Positions 36,001-48,837 of a stretch of DNA of 64,000 bases are shown piece after piece. Below the pieces are notes generated by a model. That model was not told where the DNA came from, searched no databases, and was given only the letters and a program-made list of their open reading frames with translations. Position 1 is the stretch's first letter; the number at the start of each line of letters is the position of its first letter. The position numbers and the translations under genes were made by a program. The stretch comes from Cunninghamia lanceolata (lineage: Eukaryota; Streptophyta; Pinopsida; Cupressales; Cupressaceae), in assembly GCA_027924645.1 (NCBI GenBank), contig BSBN01000037.1, positions 1,612,001 through 1,676,000 of the forward strand, in the 5' to 3' direction.

Positions 36001-36684
36001 CATTAAAGTATTATCTAACTACACATGAGCATTATTAACACAACTTGATGATACTCCACAACACAAGATTACCAAACATAAAAGGCAAGGACCAAGCATC
36101 ACAACATGACTTAAGAGCACAACAGAAGACAAGGACCGACCTAGTGGAATAGACCTTGCATTATCTCCCATCACTGATACCCATTGGTGCAAGAGCCCAC
36201 TCAAACCTGCTATATTAGGTGGAGTCGAGGCTCGGTACCTGCAACCTGCATCTGAACAATAGGTTGTATACGATCAAATACATATATGTCTACACACACA
36301 GTTAGAGAATTGCAGCGTAGTAGGGTGCTCGAAGCGAGTAGTACTACACCGTCCCTGCTCTTGAACAAGATTATAACCACTGCATTTGAAAACAAATATC
36401 AACGGATCTAATACAACATGCAAATATTAATCCATTACTAATCATGTCCAACACATCATAACTGAAGTAATAATAATGTCATCATAAACTCATAACACAT
36501 GTCTAACTATATCAGTCAAACATAGTCCATCAAGATCAAAGTAAACATAAACCATAACCTACTAATCCAAATGTCTCAGAGCTATATAAATGCAATGAAA
36601 GACTTCAATTGTCTCAGAACTGGTAGAGAGAAATATGAAACTAACAACTATCACATGCCAAAATGTGAGGGGAATTACATGTAC

Positions 36685-38364
36685 AGATCAACATGTATTC
36701 ATTACTTCAAGAAGATTTTGATGCACAACAAGGAATATGATTTTATCTGGGAGGAGGCCAAAGCTAGAATGCACATAATTCATTAAAATATAGATGAGGG
36801 AATGGGGAATTTCAACAATTCAATCTCTATTGTGATTAGGTGGTTGAATTTATACTAGGATTTCAATTCAGAACACTTGTAACTTACCTTACTGAGTATA
36901 GCATAAATCCTTGAAATTATTAGAAGGATGCAGACACCAGCATCTCACAACAGAGCTCTTGTTCAAAACTATAAATGATAGCACAACTGGGCCTATGAAT
37001 CCCTTTAACTTTAAATAGGTTATTTTTTAAAAAACTTCTAATTTTTTAGAAAGAAGGTTTTATAACCTTCTAAAATGTCAAAGGTTTTAAGGTTTCAAGA
37101 ACATTTTCAAAAATTTCACAATTTTGGAAAATTTCTAAGCATTGTTAGCATTTTGGAAAGTTTAAGAACTTTCAAACTAAGCTAGGCCCAATATTTTTGA
37201 ACAATCTTGAATCTTTTTTATCCTTTCAACAAATCGGAGAACTTCTAAACTTTTGAGGCATTTCAACCTTTCAACAAGTTCGTGAACTTGTGAACTAACC
37301 AAAATTGGAAATATTTATCTTCACTTTGTCTAAACACTTGAGAAACCAGAAACTCTTTCAACACTTCTCTAGGTTTCAAAACCTTTAAAAATTTTGACAC
37401 ATAAATCTTTTGGCTTTTTGAAAGGTTTAAGAACTTTCAAACAAACTTGAAAAAAAAACAACTTTTATCGCTCACTCAAAAGGTTTGAGAAATTTTAAAC
37501 CTTCCAAAACATCGACAAAACAAGAATAACTAATTAGGTTTTTAAGAGGTTCATGAACTTGTGAACCCATTGAAAACGTTAGAGGAAACTAAGTTTTTCT
37601 AATAGTGAAAGGAAAACTCAAAGATTTTGAAGTAGCAAGAGTATGAACGAAAATAAAATTATTATAAATGATTCTGAAGGTGAAGACAAAGACTTTCAAC
37701 CCACTAAGGCTAACTCAACTGAGGAAAAGTAATTAGCTATTTTTTTTTTAAAGGAACTAAATCAAAATTTGAGAGGAATAGAAATGAAATAAGAACTTAG
37801 AAATAGTATACCAACAAAAGTAACAATGATCAAACCCTTGCAAGATGTGCATATTAAAAAAAACTACAAAGCAATAATGCTAAACAATTCTTTAGTAAAC
37901 CTTTTGAAGCTATGGGAATGATCTTTGTATAAAAATAATATCAATACCACCTCGACAACATATATCACTAGCTAAAATGTATCTTTAAAACTTAACTCAT
38001 ACTTAAAAATTCTTGATGAGGAACTTCCTAAGAAAAAATTTCCATGGCTCCACTACCTATCCACCTACAAATGAAAAATGAAAATGCAAATAGGTTTTAC
38101 CAATGTATTTTTGAGAGGAAGCTAACAAATACCCAAAAGAACTAATTTGTAATACTAGTAGGGTTTATGTTTAGCTACTGACATTAATTTCCCACCGTGC
38201 TAATATGCAAAGCATATGGATGATAAAAAAATCACATAAAACACTATGATGATGTGACTTATGCCATGATGCGAAGACACATACCATGGTGTTACCAATT
38301 CTCAAGTATACATACCAACTGCCAAGTCTACATAACCCTAAGCCAATGTGCTTAAACATATGTA
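36685..38364. other. Intergenic, with a low-complexity GAAC/TTC-rich stretch
   Basis: Between the solo LTR and the next LTR element no gene is seen. From 37020 to 37600 the text is built from recurring near-palindromic words such as GTTTAAGAACTTTCAAAC (near 37160 and 37424) and GTTCATGAACTTGTGAAC (near 37548, and with changes near 37269). A small frame spanning the solo-LTR edge at 36571-36786 is a chance join across the insertion site. Confidence 0.5.
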
Positions 38365-38369
38365 TATGA

Positions 38370-41300
38370 TGTAACGCCTTGCCAAGGAACCCAGAGGATA
38401 ACACTACTAAGCTTAAAAAAAGGTCAAATATATATTTTTTAAATGAAAGAAATAACAACAATCAGATATTTATTCATAACATTTAAATTAAGTTTTATCC
38501 TCTAGGGTTCCACAACTGCATTACTAACAAACTAAAACAAGATCTAACCAACATTATGAATTAACTAACAAACATAGTTCATTCTAAGTCTAATTGCATC
38601 AGATAAATAAACACATACAATTCCATATTATATCATCAGATAAGTAACAACAGGATCCTACACATAGGATCACGAGTACATAGACAAGTTCCTTTACAAG
38701 AGAGTAAAACATTACATTGTTTACAATATTGCTATCCATATTACATTGGAATACATATATCAAGATAATAGTACATGATTCAACTGATATACAAGACTGA
38801 AACATGATCATAAGTATCTATCTCCTCAAACTAGAGCAAGATATGAAATCTGCCATACACCGTACATCCTTCTCGCACATGAACAACAACAAGGGAAACC
38901 AATGGAGATAAAAGCACAACCACCCGACCATGTGGAACCCTAAGGTCCACCCCCCATGCTAGGAGATAACAATAAGGTCCAACTAAGAAAACAGTCAAGA
39001 AGACAATAGGCTAACAACTGCAAGGACTACACATAACTCCAATACAACACTGGTCGATATGAACACCACAAGAAACTCAAACAATACTTCCAAAGGAAAA
39101 TACACAATGAAAGAGGAAAACACAATTATGGAATGCTAGGCTGGAGTAGGGATGATTGTCATCGCATGGTCCTAACATGGTTTACCCTGACAACTTCTCT
39201 AGCTAGACACTGGCCCCCATCCATGGGTTACCTTGATAGTCTCTCGCTAGGTACCGGCCCCCATCTATGGTTACCCTGATAGTCTCTTACTAGATGCTAG
39301 CCCCATAGGGTGACACATGTGGAACCAACATTCCTTTCGTGAGGACAAGGAAATTGATTTTGCCAACCATGGGCTTCTCATCCCATCCTTAGCATGAACG
39401 AGCACTACAGGCATGGGTGAGGCATCCCATTATCTTAATTAGTGTGAAAACTACCCAACCCTCTAAATTTATTATTATCACTGGATTAACAACTTCCAAT
39501 GGGTTACCCTGACAAGCCACTTTGGATGTCGACCCCACATTGAAAGCCACTCCCCCTTCACTGCATCTAGATTCACCAAGCCCAAAACATAAACCAAGCA
39601 TGAAGTATCACATTTCTCATCATGATGTGTTTACAACACAAAATATACATCATTTCATATTACACAGAGCAAGGCATTACCCATCTTGCATAATCATCAT
39701 AACCACATGAATAGATACACTAAGCAAGGCATTATCCATCTTGCACATGTACCATACCAACATGAATAGGAGGAAACATTCCAGAATAGCAATTTACTCA
39801 ACTCACATGGTGCACACATAGCCAACTCCTACACAAGCACACCCTCCTAGGCCTCTGGAATCATCTTCCCCAAATTACACAAACACTTGACACCACCAAA
39901 CACAATAGGACTTCACGCATCACATTCACTCTCAAATGCACAACATAAACTATGATCCTTCATCAATATATCAAATACAATACCACAAATGCAACATATG
40001 ATATAATGCACTAATTATGGGTCTTAAAGAATGTAATATTAATCCAACCATGATCAATCATCTAACAATTATAAAGTGAATCTATCTCATCAATACAGAA
40101 CTATAACTTTCTAATCACCAGTGGCAGTTACAATATGATCATAAAATATAAGTGTCCATGAGAAACAATATTTTAACTAATAATTCTCAAGACTTATGTT
40201 AATTTCATTTAATTAAAATGATGGGAATAAACTACAAATAACTCTAAGGCATATAAATTAAACACAACAATTATTTACACTATTTACACTAATGTAGATT
40301 TCATTAATAATCTAGACAATTTTGTAAATACTATTAAATATAATTGTACAAGCAAGGCTAAAAGCCTATAATATTAGAATGCTATAAATATCTTACACTA
40401 GTTAGAATCACAAGATACAAAACCCAAAGCTACAATGAAAGAACCTTGTTCTAAGGTTAGCTTGAGAGGAAAGGAATACAAGACAACAAAACATTCCTAT
40501 AGATCTAACATCTTCATCAAATCTACCACACTTTTAACCACCTGCATATGATAGGATTAGCACAAAATGAATTTGTTGAGAAGGCTTTAGAAGCTACCAA
40601 TAATGAAAAATGTGAAAGCATAGACAGGGCACACAAACTGATTAGTAGAATGCCTCAAAGAGAGTCATATGATGGAAAACAATGATTGTAGAATATGCAC
40701 AAAATGAATTTGTTGAAAAATCTTAGAGAAACCCAGTTAAAAAATATAGAGTTATTGGTGACGCAACTAACCGTTTTAACAGAGACGAAATGAGTGAGAG
40801 GTAGACAGTAAAAAAATATTCATATCTCAAAAATGTAAACTAGGTATGGCTAATTCTCAGATATGATTTAGACATCTAGGCCATGCACCATACATAAACA
40901 AATTAGGGAAACCCAGTTTGTAAAAATAAGGTTATGGCTAATGCAATAGACTGCTAAAATAGAGACAAAATGGGTGAGAGGTAGACAGTCACAAAATATG
41001 CATATCTCAAAAATGACAAACTGGGTATGGCTGATTTTCAAATATGATTTAGAATCCAGGCTGTGCACCATATATAAAAAAATTAAAGAAATCTAGTTCA
41101 TAAAAATAAAGTTATGGCTAACGCAATAGACTGGGTTTAGAAAATGTAGAAGAGAATTCTCAGAATATTTTACTAAATCTAATGCAACAATAAATCAGAT
41201 TCATATCTTAGTCCATACCTAGAATATTACTTCTATCACATCTTCACAATATTCCCAGCTTGCATCCATTTTCCCCCCAAGTGTTTTCTTTTGGAAACTA

Positions 41301-42714
41301 TCATTTATGGTGCCAAAATAAAAATGAAGACTTCATGAGAAAGAGAGATCCCCAAAACATAAAACATATTCTCTATTTGAAATGCACGCTCCCCCCCAAA
41401 TTATGTCTTGAGATTTCAAAATAAAGTTGAGCATGCATAATCACCCCCCATAATTTCTTCCAGAAGATTCTCATTTATTACTTTCTTACAATTTGTTATT
41501 TTTAACCAAACAATAATTTTTCTCTGATTTTATTTATTTTAGAATTTGCTATTTATTTCATTTACAACTAAACAAAAAATAGTTTCTTTCTACTTTTCTA
41601 AAATTAGTCTCTTACACAAAAGAAATAATTATTTCTAAGATTCCCTCTTGAGGTATGTAACTGCCACTTCTTCTAAGTGGCCAAAATGGAAAATAATTAC
41701 TCATCACAATAATAATAAAGAAAGAGAATCTTTTTCTGACATAATAATACATATTTCCACTCGACTAGAATTTGCATAAAAGCATCTATATTTATTTATC
41801 AAAGTGCTCTCTTGACTTAATAATTTTATTGTAATGAAGCAATTAACCAAAATAGTAATCCAACAATTCCAAACAAAATAACCCAAATGCCAAACAATAC
41901 CTGACACAATGCACGATCGAAAGCATGACCACAATGACAATGACTGACCATTATGCCCATACAGACAACACTCACTGGGTCCAAAACTAGATACTCATCC
42001 TTTTCAAGGATGATGGCCAACTAGGGAACCACATGTTATCTCTGTTCAACAGTTTCCATTGGGTTTTAGGCACTCTTAGACCTATCAATTCAGATGGAGT
42101 CAATGCCTAGTACCTGCATCCTGCAGCAACCAAATAGTCAAAAAAATAGATATATATATAATCATATAGTCAAATACACCATGAGAGGGAATCACAACAT
42201 AGCAAGGTACTCATGCATGAGTAATGCGACACTCTCCCTTTCACCATGACATCAAACACGTAATCACAACACACATAACAATCAGTTACTGAACGAATAA
42301 ATAAGAACCATCATCAGATAATCACTTGATACACAAAATAAGATTAATCCACACAAAACATCACAACATAACATCCTATGATACATAATCAGTCACATAA
42401 AAATCAATTCTAACATATGACAATCATAGTAAGATCAACATCATAATCACCCGAATGCAAAACAATGTCAGAGCATATAAATTATCAGTGTTACAACAAA
42501 GATTATCGATAAAACATACTAACTGTCATATGAAACCACACATGAGCATAATCAGGAAAGTCATCAACATGAATGTAGCATCTACCAACATCATATAATG
42601 TACAACAAATTAATTGTCTAACATACCCTAAATATTCCTATTATTTTACCTTCATCTTCATGCTCCTTAGCCAGACCATCTATACATACAAGATGAGAAT
42701 GGAGGGGCATTACA
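38370..42714 (-). repeat. 4.35 kb left (3') LTR of the LARD-like element
   Basis: It begins TGTAACGCCTTGCC and ends GGCATTACA, so its termini form an extended inverted repeat of about nine bases. Around 39177-39310 it holds three units of a roughly 55 bp minisatellite (ATGGGTTACCCTGATAG... CCGGCCCCCAT); the related LTRs at 29210-29310 and 45610-45710 have two. Confidence 0.82.
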
Positions 42715-44484
42715 TCCTCCCCCCTAAGACTTGACTTACTCCTAAAAGTCACAGACTAGGGTGGAAACATAACATATTAGTATTGCAATTTTCTATTACC
42801 AACATAAACATCCATTTTAAGCAATTGTTCATAATACAGGCACAATCATTCAATAAAGACAAGAAGAGCATCAATTCCTCACCATTAAGACATATCATGT
42901 GATCTACTTATAATCCAATCACACATATTTTGAGAATTTCAAATGATTTAGGGAATTACATTCACATATTAACAAAGAAAAATACATCTCATATCTCATT
43001 TCAACTATGGTTTGAACTAGTTACCAAACATGCAAGTACAATTCTCCACAGAGTCTTCCCTTGTACATACTATTAGAGGCTCGAAATGAAAATGATAGAA
43101 ACAACACTTAGCACAAAACGGGGCTAACAAAAACAAACATTTGAAATAGCCACCATAAAAATTTAAAAAATGCAAATCCAAGTGGGGGAATAATCAAATT
43201 CAATCTTAAGTCATAAAATACCAGTAATTTTCAACAATAAATCAAGTATAAAGAAAAGAGTTTTGGTGACCAATCCTATCATAAGAGAGTTCAAAAAAAA
43301 GAAATTCACTGTTAGCCCACCCACAACACATGAAACAACTATCAAAAATTCTAAAACAACCAATATTACAAACAAATCCACATCACAATGTGACTAATTT
43401 TAGCCACAAAAGGGAGTATCCGCTACACAACACCCCAGAACTCAAAGTCTAGAATATGTTAGAGAATGTACACCAAACACAGACAACTAAGTTTTCTACA
43501 TCTTCTTAGCTAAGAAACTTTTATACAAGGATTTAAGGCAACACAGTCGCTACTTATTTACAAAATTTTATATCTTTAATGCAGTACAATTCTTGTTTAC
43601 CAAACTATGAACATATACAATTACTTCCTTATGCAAAAAGATACTTACAGAGGAAATGTATGATGTCACACACAAGAATAATTCAAAATTCTAATTGGCT
43701 TACAATATCACATTCATGATCTCTTGGGTCCAACACAAGCTCCAATTTGATCTCCTGCACATGTTTCTTACACAGGGAAACACAATGATAACTTTCATAA
43801 ATCATAATAGAACTTGCACATGAGGTCATGGCCAACTAAGAAATAGATATCGGATTATCAAGCAACCATGCAAAGATACCCCACACATGACAACACCACA
43901 TAATCTACATGATGCCACCGAGTGATTAAATCATTCTATTACTTACACATGTAATACAATTAACATAAAGATGGTATGGTGCTTCTTCACCCATAGCTAA
44001 ACATAATCCCCTAAGTTTGATTACTTCACCAAACCAGGGAACACAAACACCATTGGCCTTTCACAACACTCCACAAAGAATGGGTATAGGACATTCACAT
44101 CACTAGACGGGCAAATACCACTCCCCTAATTACATGCACTAATAGTAACCATGCTTCTTTCTTCTAAAGCACTAGAGAATACAAGAGTGACTCTAGGCCT
44201 CAACAAATCAAGAAGCACTAACATTCAGGAAATACGAATTATCAGATATAACATCACATTTTTGGAAAAGGAGAGAGAACACATAAGTAAAACAAGGCAT
44301 AAAGAATTTATTTCTTCCAGAATCAAAGAACAAGTCTGTAAATTTATCAACTTTCCAACGTCATAGTAAGGCACATAGGTGAGAGGTATTATTACCAACT
44401 CGCCACAAGGAGATAAACACTTAACCTAGAGAAACAACAACAATCCAAAGATCCTAGTGTTTTAACCTAGGCTTTGATACCAAA
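42715..44484 (-). other. Non-coding interior of the LARD-like element
   Basis: It runs from the complementary purine tract (42715-42728) to the complementary primer site (44471-44482). AT-rich on both strands; none of the short frames resembles gag or pol. Confidence 0.7.
44471..44482 (-). promoter_or_regulatory. Primer-binding site of the LARD-like element
   Basis: GCTTTGATACCA, the same 12-mer as in the nested element at 31723, two bases before the LTR start TGTAACGCC. Confidence 0.8.
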
Positions 44485-44872
44485 TGTAACGCCGTGCCAA
44501 GGAACCTAGAGGATAACACTACTAAAGTTACAAAAAAGTCAAATATATATTTTTTTAAATAAAGAAATAACAACAATCATATATTTATTCATAACATTTA
44601 AATTAATCTTTATCCTCTAGGGTTCCAAGGCTACATTAGTAACAAGCTAAAACAAGATCTAACCAACATTATGAATTAACTAACAAACACAGTTCATTCT
44701 AAGTCTAATTGCATCGGATAAATAAACACATACAATTCCATATTCTATCATGAGATAAGTAACATCAATATCTTGCACAGAGGATCTAGAGTACATAGAC
44801 AAGTTCCTTTACAAGAGAGTACAACATTACATTATTTACAATATCGGTATCCAGATTACATTGGAGTACATA
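44485..44872 (-). repeat. Truncated right (5') LTR of the LARD-like element
   Basis: 388 bp that match 38370-38757 closely (TGTAACGCCGTGCC..., TTCATAACATTTAAATTAA, ACAAGTTCCTTTACAAGAG). The match stops at ACATA/TGTGATGCC where the next LTR begins. Confidence 0.8.
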
Positions 44873-47480
44873 TGTGATGCCCCGTCATGCAACCCTAGAG
44901 AGTTAGGCTAACTAGCAATAAAATACGGAATAAGTTTTTTTAAAAAACCAATTATTTGCATTCATCACTAGATAAGGTAACACTAATTACAACATTTAAA
45001 TTATATGATCAACTAACATCTCTAGGGATCATAACTGCATCAAATAATTATAAGCAAAGATCATTAACAGCATAATAGATCACATATGCCCATATGCAAG
45101 TTTGATACATCATAAGAAGATTACACCTTTCAATTTACAAGGTAAGTACAAGTACAAATGAGATCAAACACAGGTTTACATGATTACAAGACTTCTTGAC
45201 TGATTACATCAAATTACAATACAAGTCATGACTATACAATTCTAGAAGCATAGTACAAATCTTTGAATGCCACACAGATCTAGAACTGGAAAGTCACCTC
45301 TGCCACGAACATGAACCATGATGCCAAGAAAACGAATGGATTAAGCTCTTCCACCCAACCATGTGGAACCCTGAGGTCCACCCCTCGAGCTAGGAGATAA
45401 CATAAGGTTTCGCAACAACAACTAAACAAGAAGACACAGGACTAACAGGTACAAGAATTACTCAAGTACAACACTGTCCAATAAGACATTATAAGCATCC
45501 AAAACATCACTTCCACACTTACCAGAACTTTCAGAGGTAGTCATACAACATAGAGATGAACAACATGAGGGAATGCTAGACTGCAGTAGGGAAGAGTGTC
45601 ATCGCATGGTCCTAGCATGGGTTATCTAGGCTGTTTCTCTCTAGAAACCAGCCCCCATCTATGGTTATCCTGGCAATATCTCTTTAGGCACCGGCCCCAT
45701 AGGGTGACACATACGAAACCAACATTCCTTTCATGAGGACAAGGAAGTTGATCTTGCCAACCATGACCTTCTCATCTCATCTCAAGCCTAAATGAGCACT
45801 TGTGCCATGAGTGAGGCATATTTTATCTTGATTAATGTGAAAGGCCCCCAACCCTCCAAATTTATTATTAAGTTATCACTGGATTAACAACTTCTAATGG
45901 GTTATCCTGGTAGCCACTTTGGGCACCGGCCCCACATTGGAAGCCACTTTCCCACCTGCATATAGAAGACCCTATCCATCAAGCCATACATAACGACAAG
46001 TATCCATATACTATACAAGGCATTTACCTTCTTGCATAGAAATCTCAACAAAAAGTATCCAGAGCAAGGCATGGGTCCTCTTGCTCGATCACATAACAAC
46101 ACAATAATTTATTCCATGCTCAAAACAATAATGAACCACAATATTTAAAAAGAAATCTACACCCACATCACAAACATGACATCAACAAAACCACAAGAAT
46201 AGGAACACCGAGCAAGGCATGGGTCATCTTGCTCAGTCGTCACAACCACAAGAACCAAAAATAGAGGAAAGTAAATATTACATAAAACCAAATGCATATA
46301 CAACTATTAGCAAGATTACATAATCACTAGGGTCATACCCATGACTACCCCTCCTGGCCTCTGGAATCAACTTTCCCAAAGATACAGACCCTAGACACCA
46401 CTGTAACACAAGGGTCCCACATCGATGTTCACTTTGAAATGCACAACAATTTTGAGTAAACAAAATCCTAAAACTCATTCGACTAAGCAAAACATTTTTT
46501 TTATATCAAGCTATTATTCATGAAATAGTAACATAAATTCATATATTTGCACTTAACTATCTTTAAATCTATAGATAATAACTAAATCATTTCAAACCAC
46601 TATCTAATAGCTAAAAACACACTCTCAATAACAAGGATGGAATAATTTCAACAATAATCTTATTCTTTATTTTCTTGCACAAGAAATATGATCATTATAG
46701 ATTTTTATTATACAAATTTACTTACATTTCTAAAAGACTTTTCTTTTACTAATACTAATTACCTAATAGCAAAGCTATACATTACATCATCTATTTTACT
46801 AACCAACAAAATTTCTCTTCTAATTCTAAGTATTTAGTTAAAATCATTTAAAATTAAATCTAACATTTATTAATCCTAAATTCTATGAAAAGTAATTAGA
46901 AAGGTTTAAGTAAAAGAATAATTTAAAAATGAATAAATATAATATAATCCTACTAAAATCATTCACACATGCTATTGTTTCTATTAGATCAATTGCACTA
47001 AGGATAAGTGTAAATATGAAGACATCACTATTCTATTTTAGATACAAGTTTATGTCAATACAAGAAGAAAACATGGACATCTATAACTTTTTCCAAATAT
47101 CAACTAAAAATATTCTTTATCAAAACATATTCTTACTACAAATTAAATCCATTTACATATGTAAGAATATTCTTCCTATCTAAAATAATTTCTTTTAAAG
47201 ATATTACAAATAAAATCATATATTTATTGGATGGAATCTTTCTATTTGAAAAACATGATATATTCTTTAAATATCTTTCTTTACTTACTAAAATGATCTA
47301 AAATATCAACAAATCAAAGAGAATAATTATAAAGCTGATTTGATTCTTAACTAATGAGGATTTAGTTTCGAAGAAAAGAACATTTCTACTCCAATGCCAC
47401 TTGTCATTAAGAAATAGTAAAGATAAAATAAATAATTTAAACTTTCTACCTAAATTATAAGTGAAAGCAAGGATCTTTTA
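44873..47480 (-). repeat. Related LTR inserted in the LARD right LTR, 3' limit unclear
   Basis: It starts TGTGATGCCCCGTCATGC, like the solo LTR at 28561. It carries the same landmarks in order: CAACCATGTGGAACCCTGAG near 45356, GTCATCGCATGGTCCTAG near 45598, and CCTGGCCTCTGGAATCA near 46350. The last clear similarity is about 46450, followed by 1 kb of AT-rich text. Its end, target duplication and the rest of the LARD LTR are not seen, so the right part was probably lost or displaced by the sequence that begins near 47490. Confidence 0.6.
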
Positions 47481-47489
47481 AGTAATACA

Positions 47490-48240
47490 ATTGGGGTCAG
47501 TGCAAGAAGTTGGGTCCACTTTTTAGCCAAAAAGTGGAAGTGTTTTCCTTGATTTTCAGAATTTGTCACATTTGACCTTAAAATTTGAAGCACTTAGAGA
47601 TGGAATCTTTAAAAAGTCACTAAATATAAAATGTAGTACTCAAAGTCTAGTTTCCAAATATGTAATTTTTTTCAATACTCAGATGATACAAATTGATTTT
47701 CAATAGGCATTTCTAAAAACCACTATTTAAAAGTCATTTTTTTTAACCATACCATGCACGTGTATGACCAACATAATTTGACCTAAATAAAATTATTTTT
47801 CAAAATACTTTTGGGAAAAGATGTGTACTACAGTGAAGTTTGATGAGGATGTTTTTTTATAATTTTTTTCCAAATAATTTTTTTAAAATTTTTTTTATTA
47901 GACCTAATTGCTACTTTTGAAAACCCCTCGTGTACGGCCAATATAATTTGAGCAAAAAAATCATAAAATTAAAAAAAAAAATTATTGTGTAAAAAATGAT
48001 GTGTAGATTGATGACATATAATTTATTTTTTTTTAAAAATTAAAAATTAAAAGTTATTAAAAAAATACAAACACCTATCATTTCAAGTTTTTGGCCCAGT
48101 TTGCTCATAAATTAAATAATAAATAAAAGAACATGTCTAATAACAAAAAAAATTACATATTTGAAAACTAGACAATGTCATCTGTAATGGGTTTTCATTT
48201 CGTAAACAAATTTAGAAAAAGATCCTCAGCCATATAGGTA
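47490..48240. other. AT-rich region with an internal ~170 bp duplication
   Basis: GTGTATGACCAACATAATTTGACC near 47760 and GTGTACGGCCAATATAATTTGAGC near 47930 are diverged copies with similar flanks. They may be the 5' terminal part of the transposon that carries the gene starting at 48838. The starting text GGGGTCAGTGCAAG near 47492 could be a terminus, but I found no inverted partner. Confidence 0.35.
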
Positions 48241-48382
48241 AACTCAGTGTTTCTTCTTGTTCTGTACTTAGAAAAAAACTTGCAAGTCCAAGGCTCAAGG
48301 TCAGCCAACCATGCCTATCATGAGCCTAAAACCCAAGCAAAGGGAAGGGAAAAGGTGATCGGTGATTTCAAATTTCATAGAA

Positions 48383-48452
48383 TGGGTACCCATTATAAAA
48401 TGAGTACACGTTACATAACGGGTACCCATTTCATAATGGGTACCCATTTCTA
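48383..48452. repeat. GGGTACCC palindrome-containing short tandem repeat
   Basis: Three GGGTACCC palindromes and one degenerate copy occur within 70 bases, in units of about 22 bp (AATGGGTACCCATT...). Units near 48384, 48420 and 48436 are best preserved. Confidence 0.7.
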
Positions 48453-48837
48453 TTATACCTGTTACTTCCCATATCAGGGGAAAATGTACTATTACTATAT
48501 CCCTGCAACTTGCAAGTCTGATCAGTATGGCCCGACAGTGATAATTTCTGTATTTTTTTAATTACAGGTGTTTTGTGGAATCTCTTGATAGGTCATATTC
48601 TATTTAAATTTTGAAAGGAGTCAATCATATGAACAATTCTTAAGTGAAATTAAGTGCATGAGCTATTTTCAAGAGGAATAAAGAAAGAAAGTTTTTGTTT
48701 TTACATATACTTTTTACTTCAAAATCTATGGAACAAAGGATCTACATCTAATTGTAGTTCAAAATTTCAAATAAGTACATCAATTATGAAATTGGATTAA
48801 GTATCAATTGTTATTTTATCAAGAGGGTTTGGTAATC

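Larger units (their letters stand above)
28561..36679 (-). mobile_element. Solo LTR of a large LTR retrotransposon, with a nested element
   Basis: It starts TGTGATGCCTCG at 28561 and ends GAGGGGAATTACA at 36679. It is flanked by the five-base duplication TGTAC (28556-28560 and 36680-36684). Removing the nested element (29800-33063 plus one duplication) leaves about 4.85 kb. It is homologous along its length to the LTR at 38370-42714 (shared CAACCATGTGGAACC, GTCATCGCATGGTCCTAA, and GTACCTGCA near the right end) and to the one starting 44873. No interior sequence or partner LTR is present, so it is a solo LTR formed by LTR-LTR recombination. Orientation is taken from its relatives. Confidence 0.82.
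38370..44872 (-). mobile_element. LARD-like non-autonomous LTR retrotransposon
   Basis: The left LTR (38370-42714, 4345 bp) reads TGTAACGCC...GGGCATTACA. It is followed by a complementary purine tract (TCCTCCCCCCTAAG, 42715-42728). The interior (42715-44484, 1770 bp) has no coding sense. It ends with a complementary primer site (GCTTTGATACCA, 44471-44482) two bases from the right LTR, whose first 388 bases (44485-44872) match the left LTR start. Here the right LTR is interrupted by another LTR starting TGTGATGCC. Very long LTRs with a non-coding interior fit the LARD class. The target duplication cannot be checked because the right end is missing. Confidence 0.82.

Noticed and set aside
36571..36786. 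71-codon plus-strand frame
   Set aside because: It spans the right edge and target duplication of the solo LTR, so it is a chance join.
37020..37600. Repeated GAAC..TTC words as heat-shock elements
   Set aside because: No adjacent gene or TATA region, and spacing is irregular; more likely low-complexity sequence.
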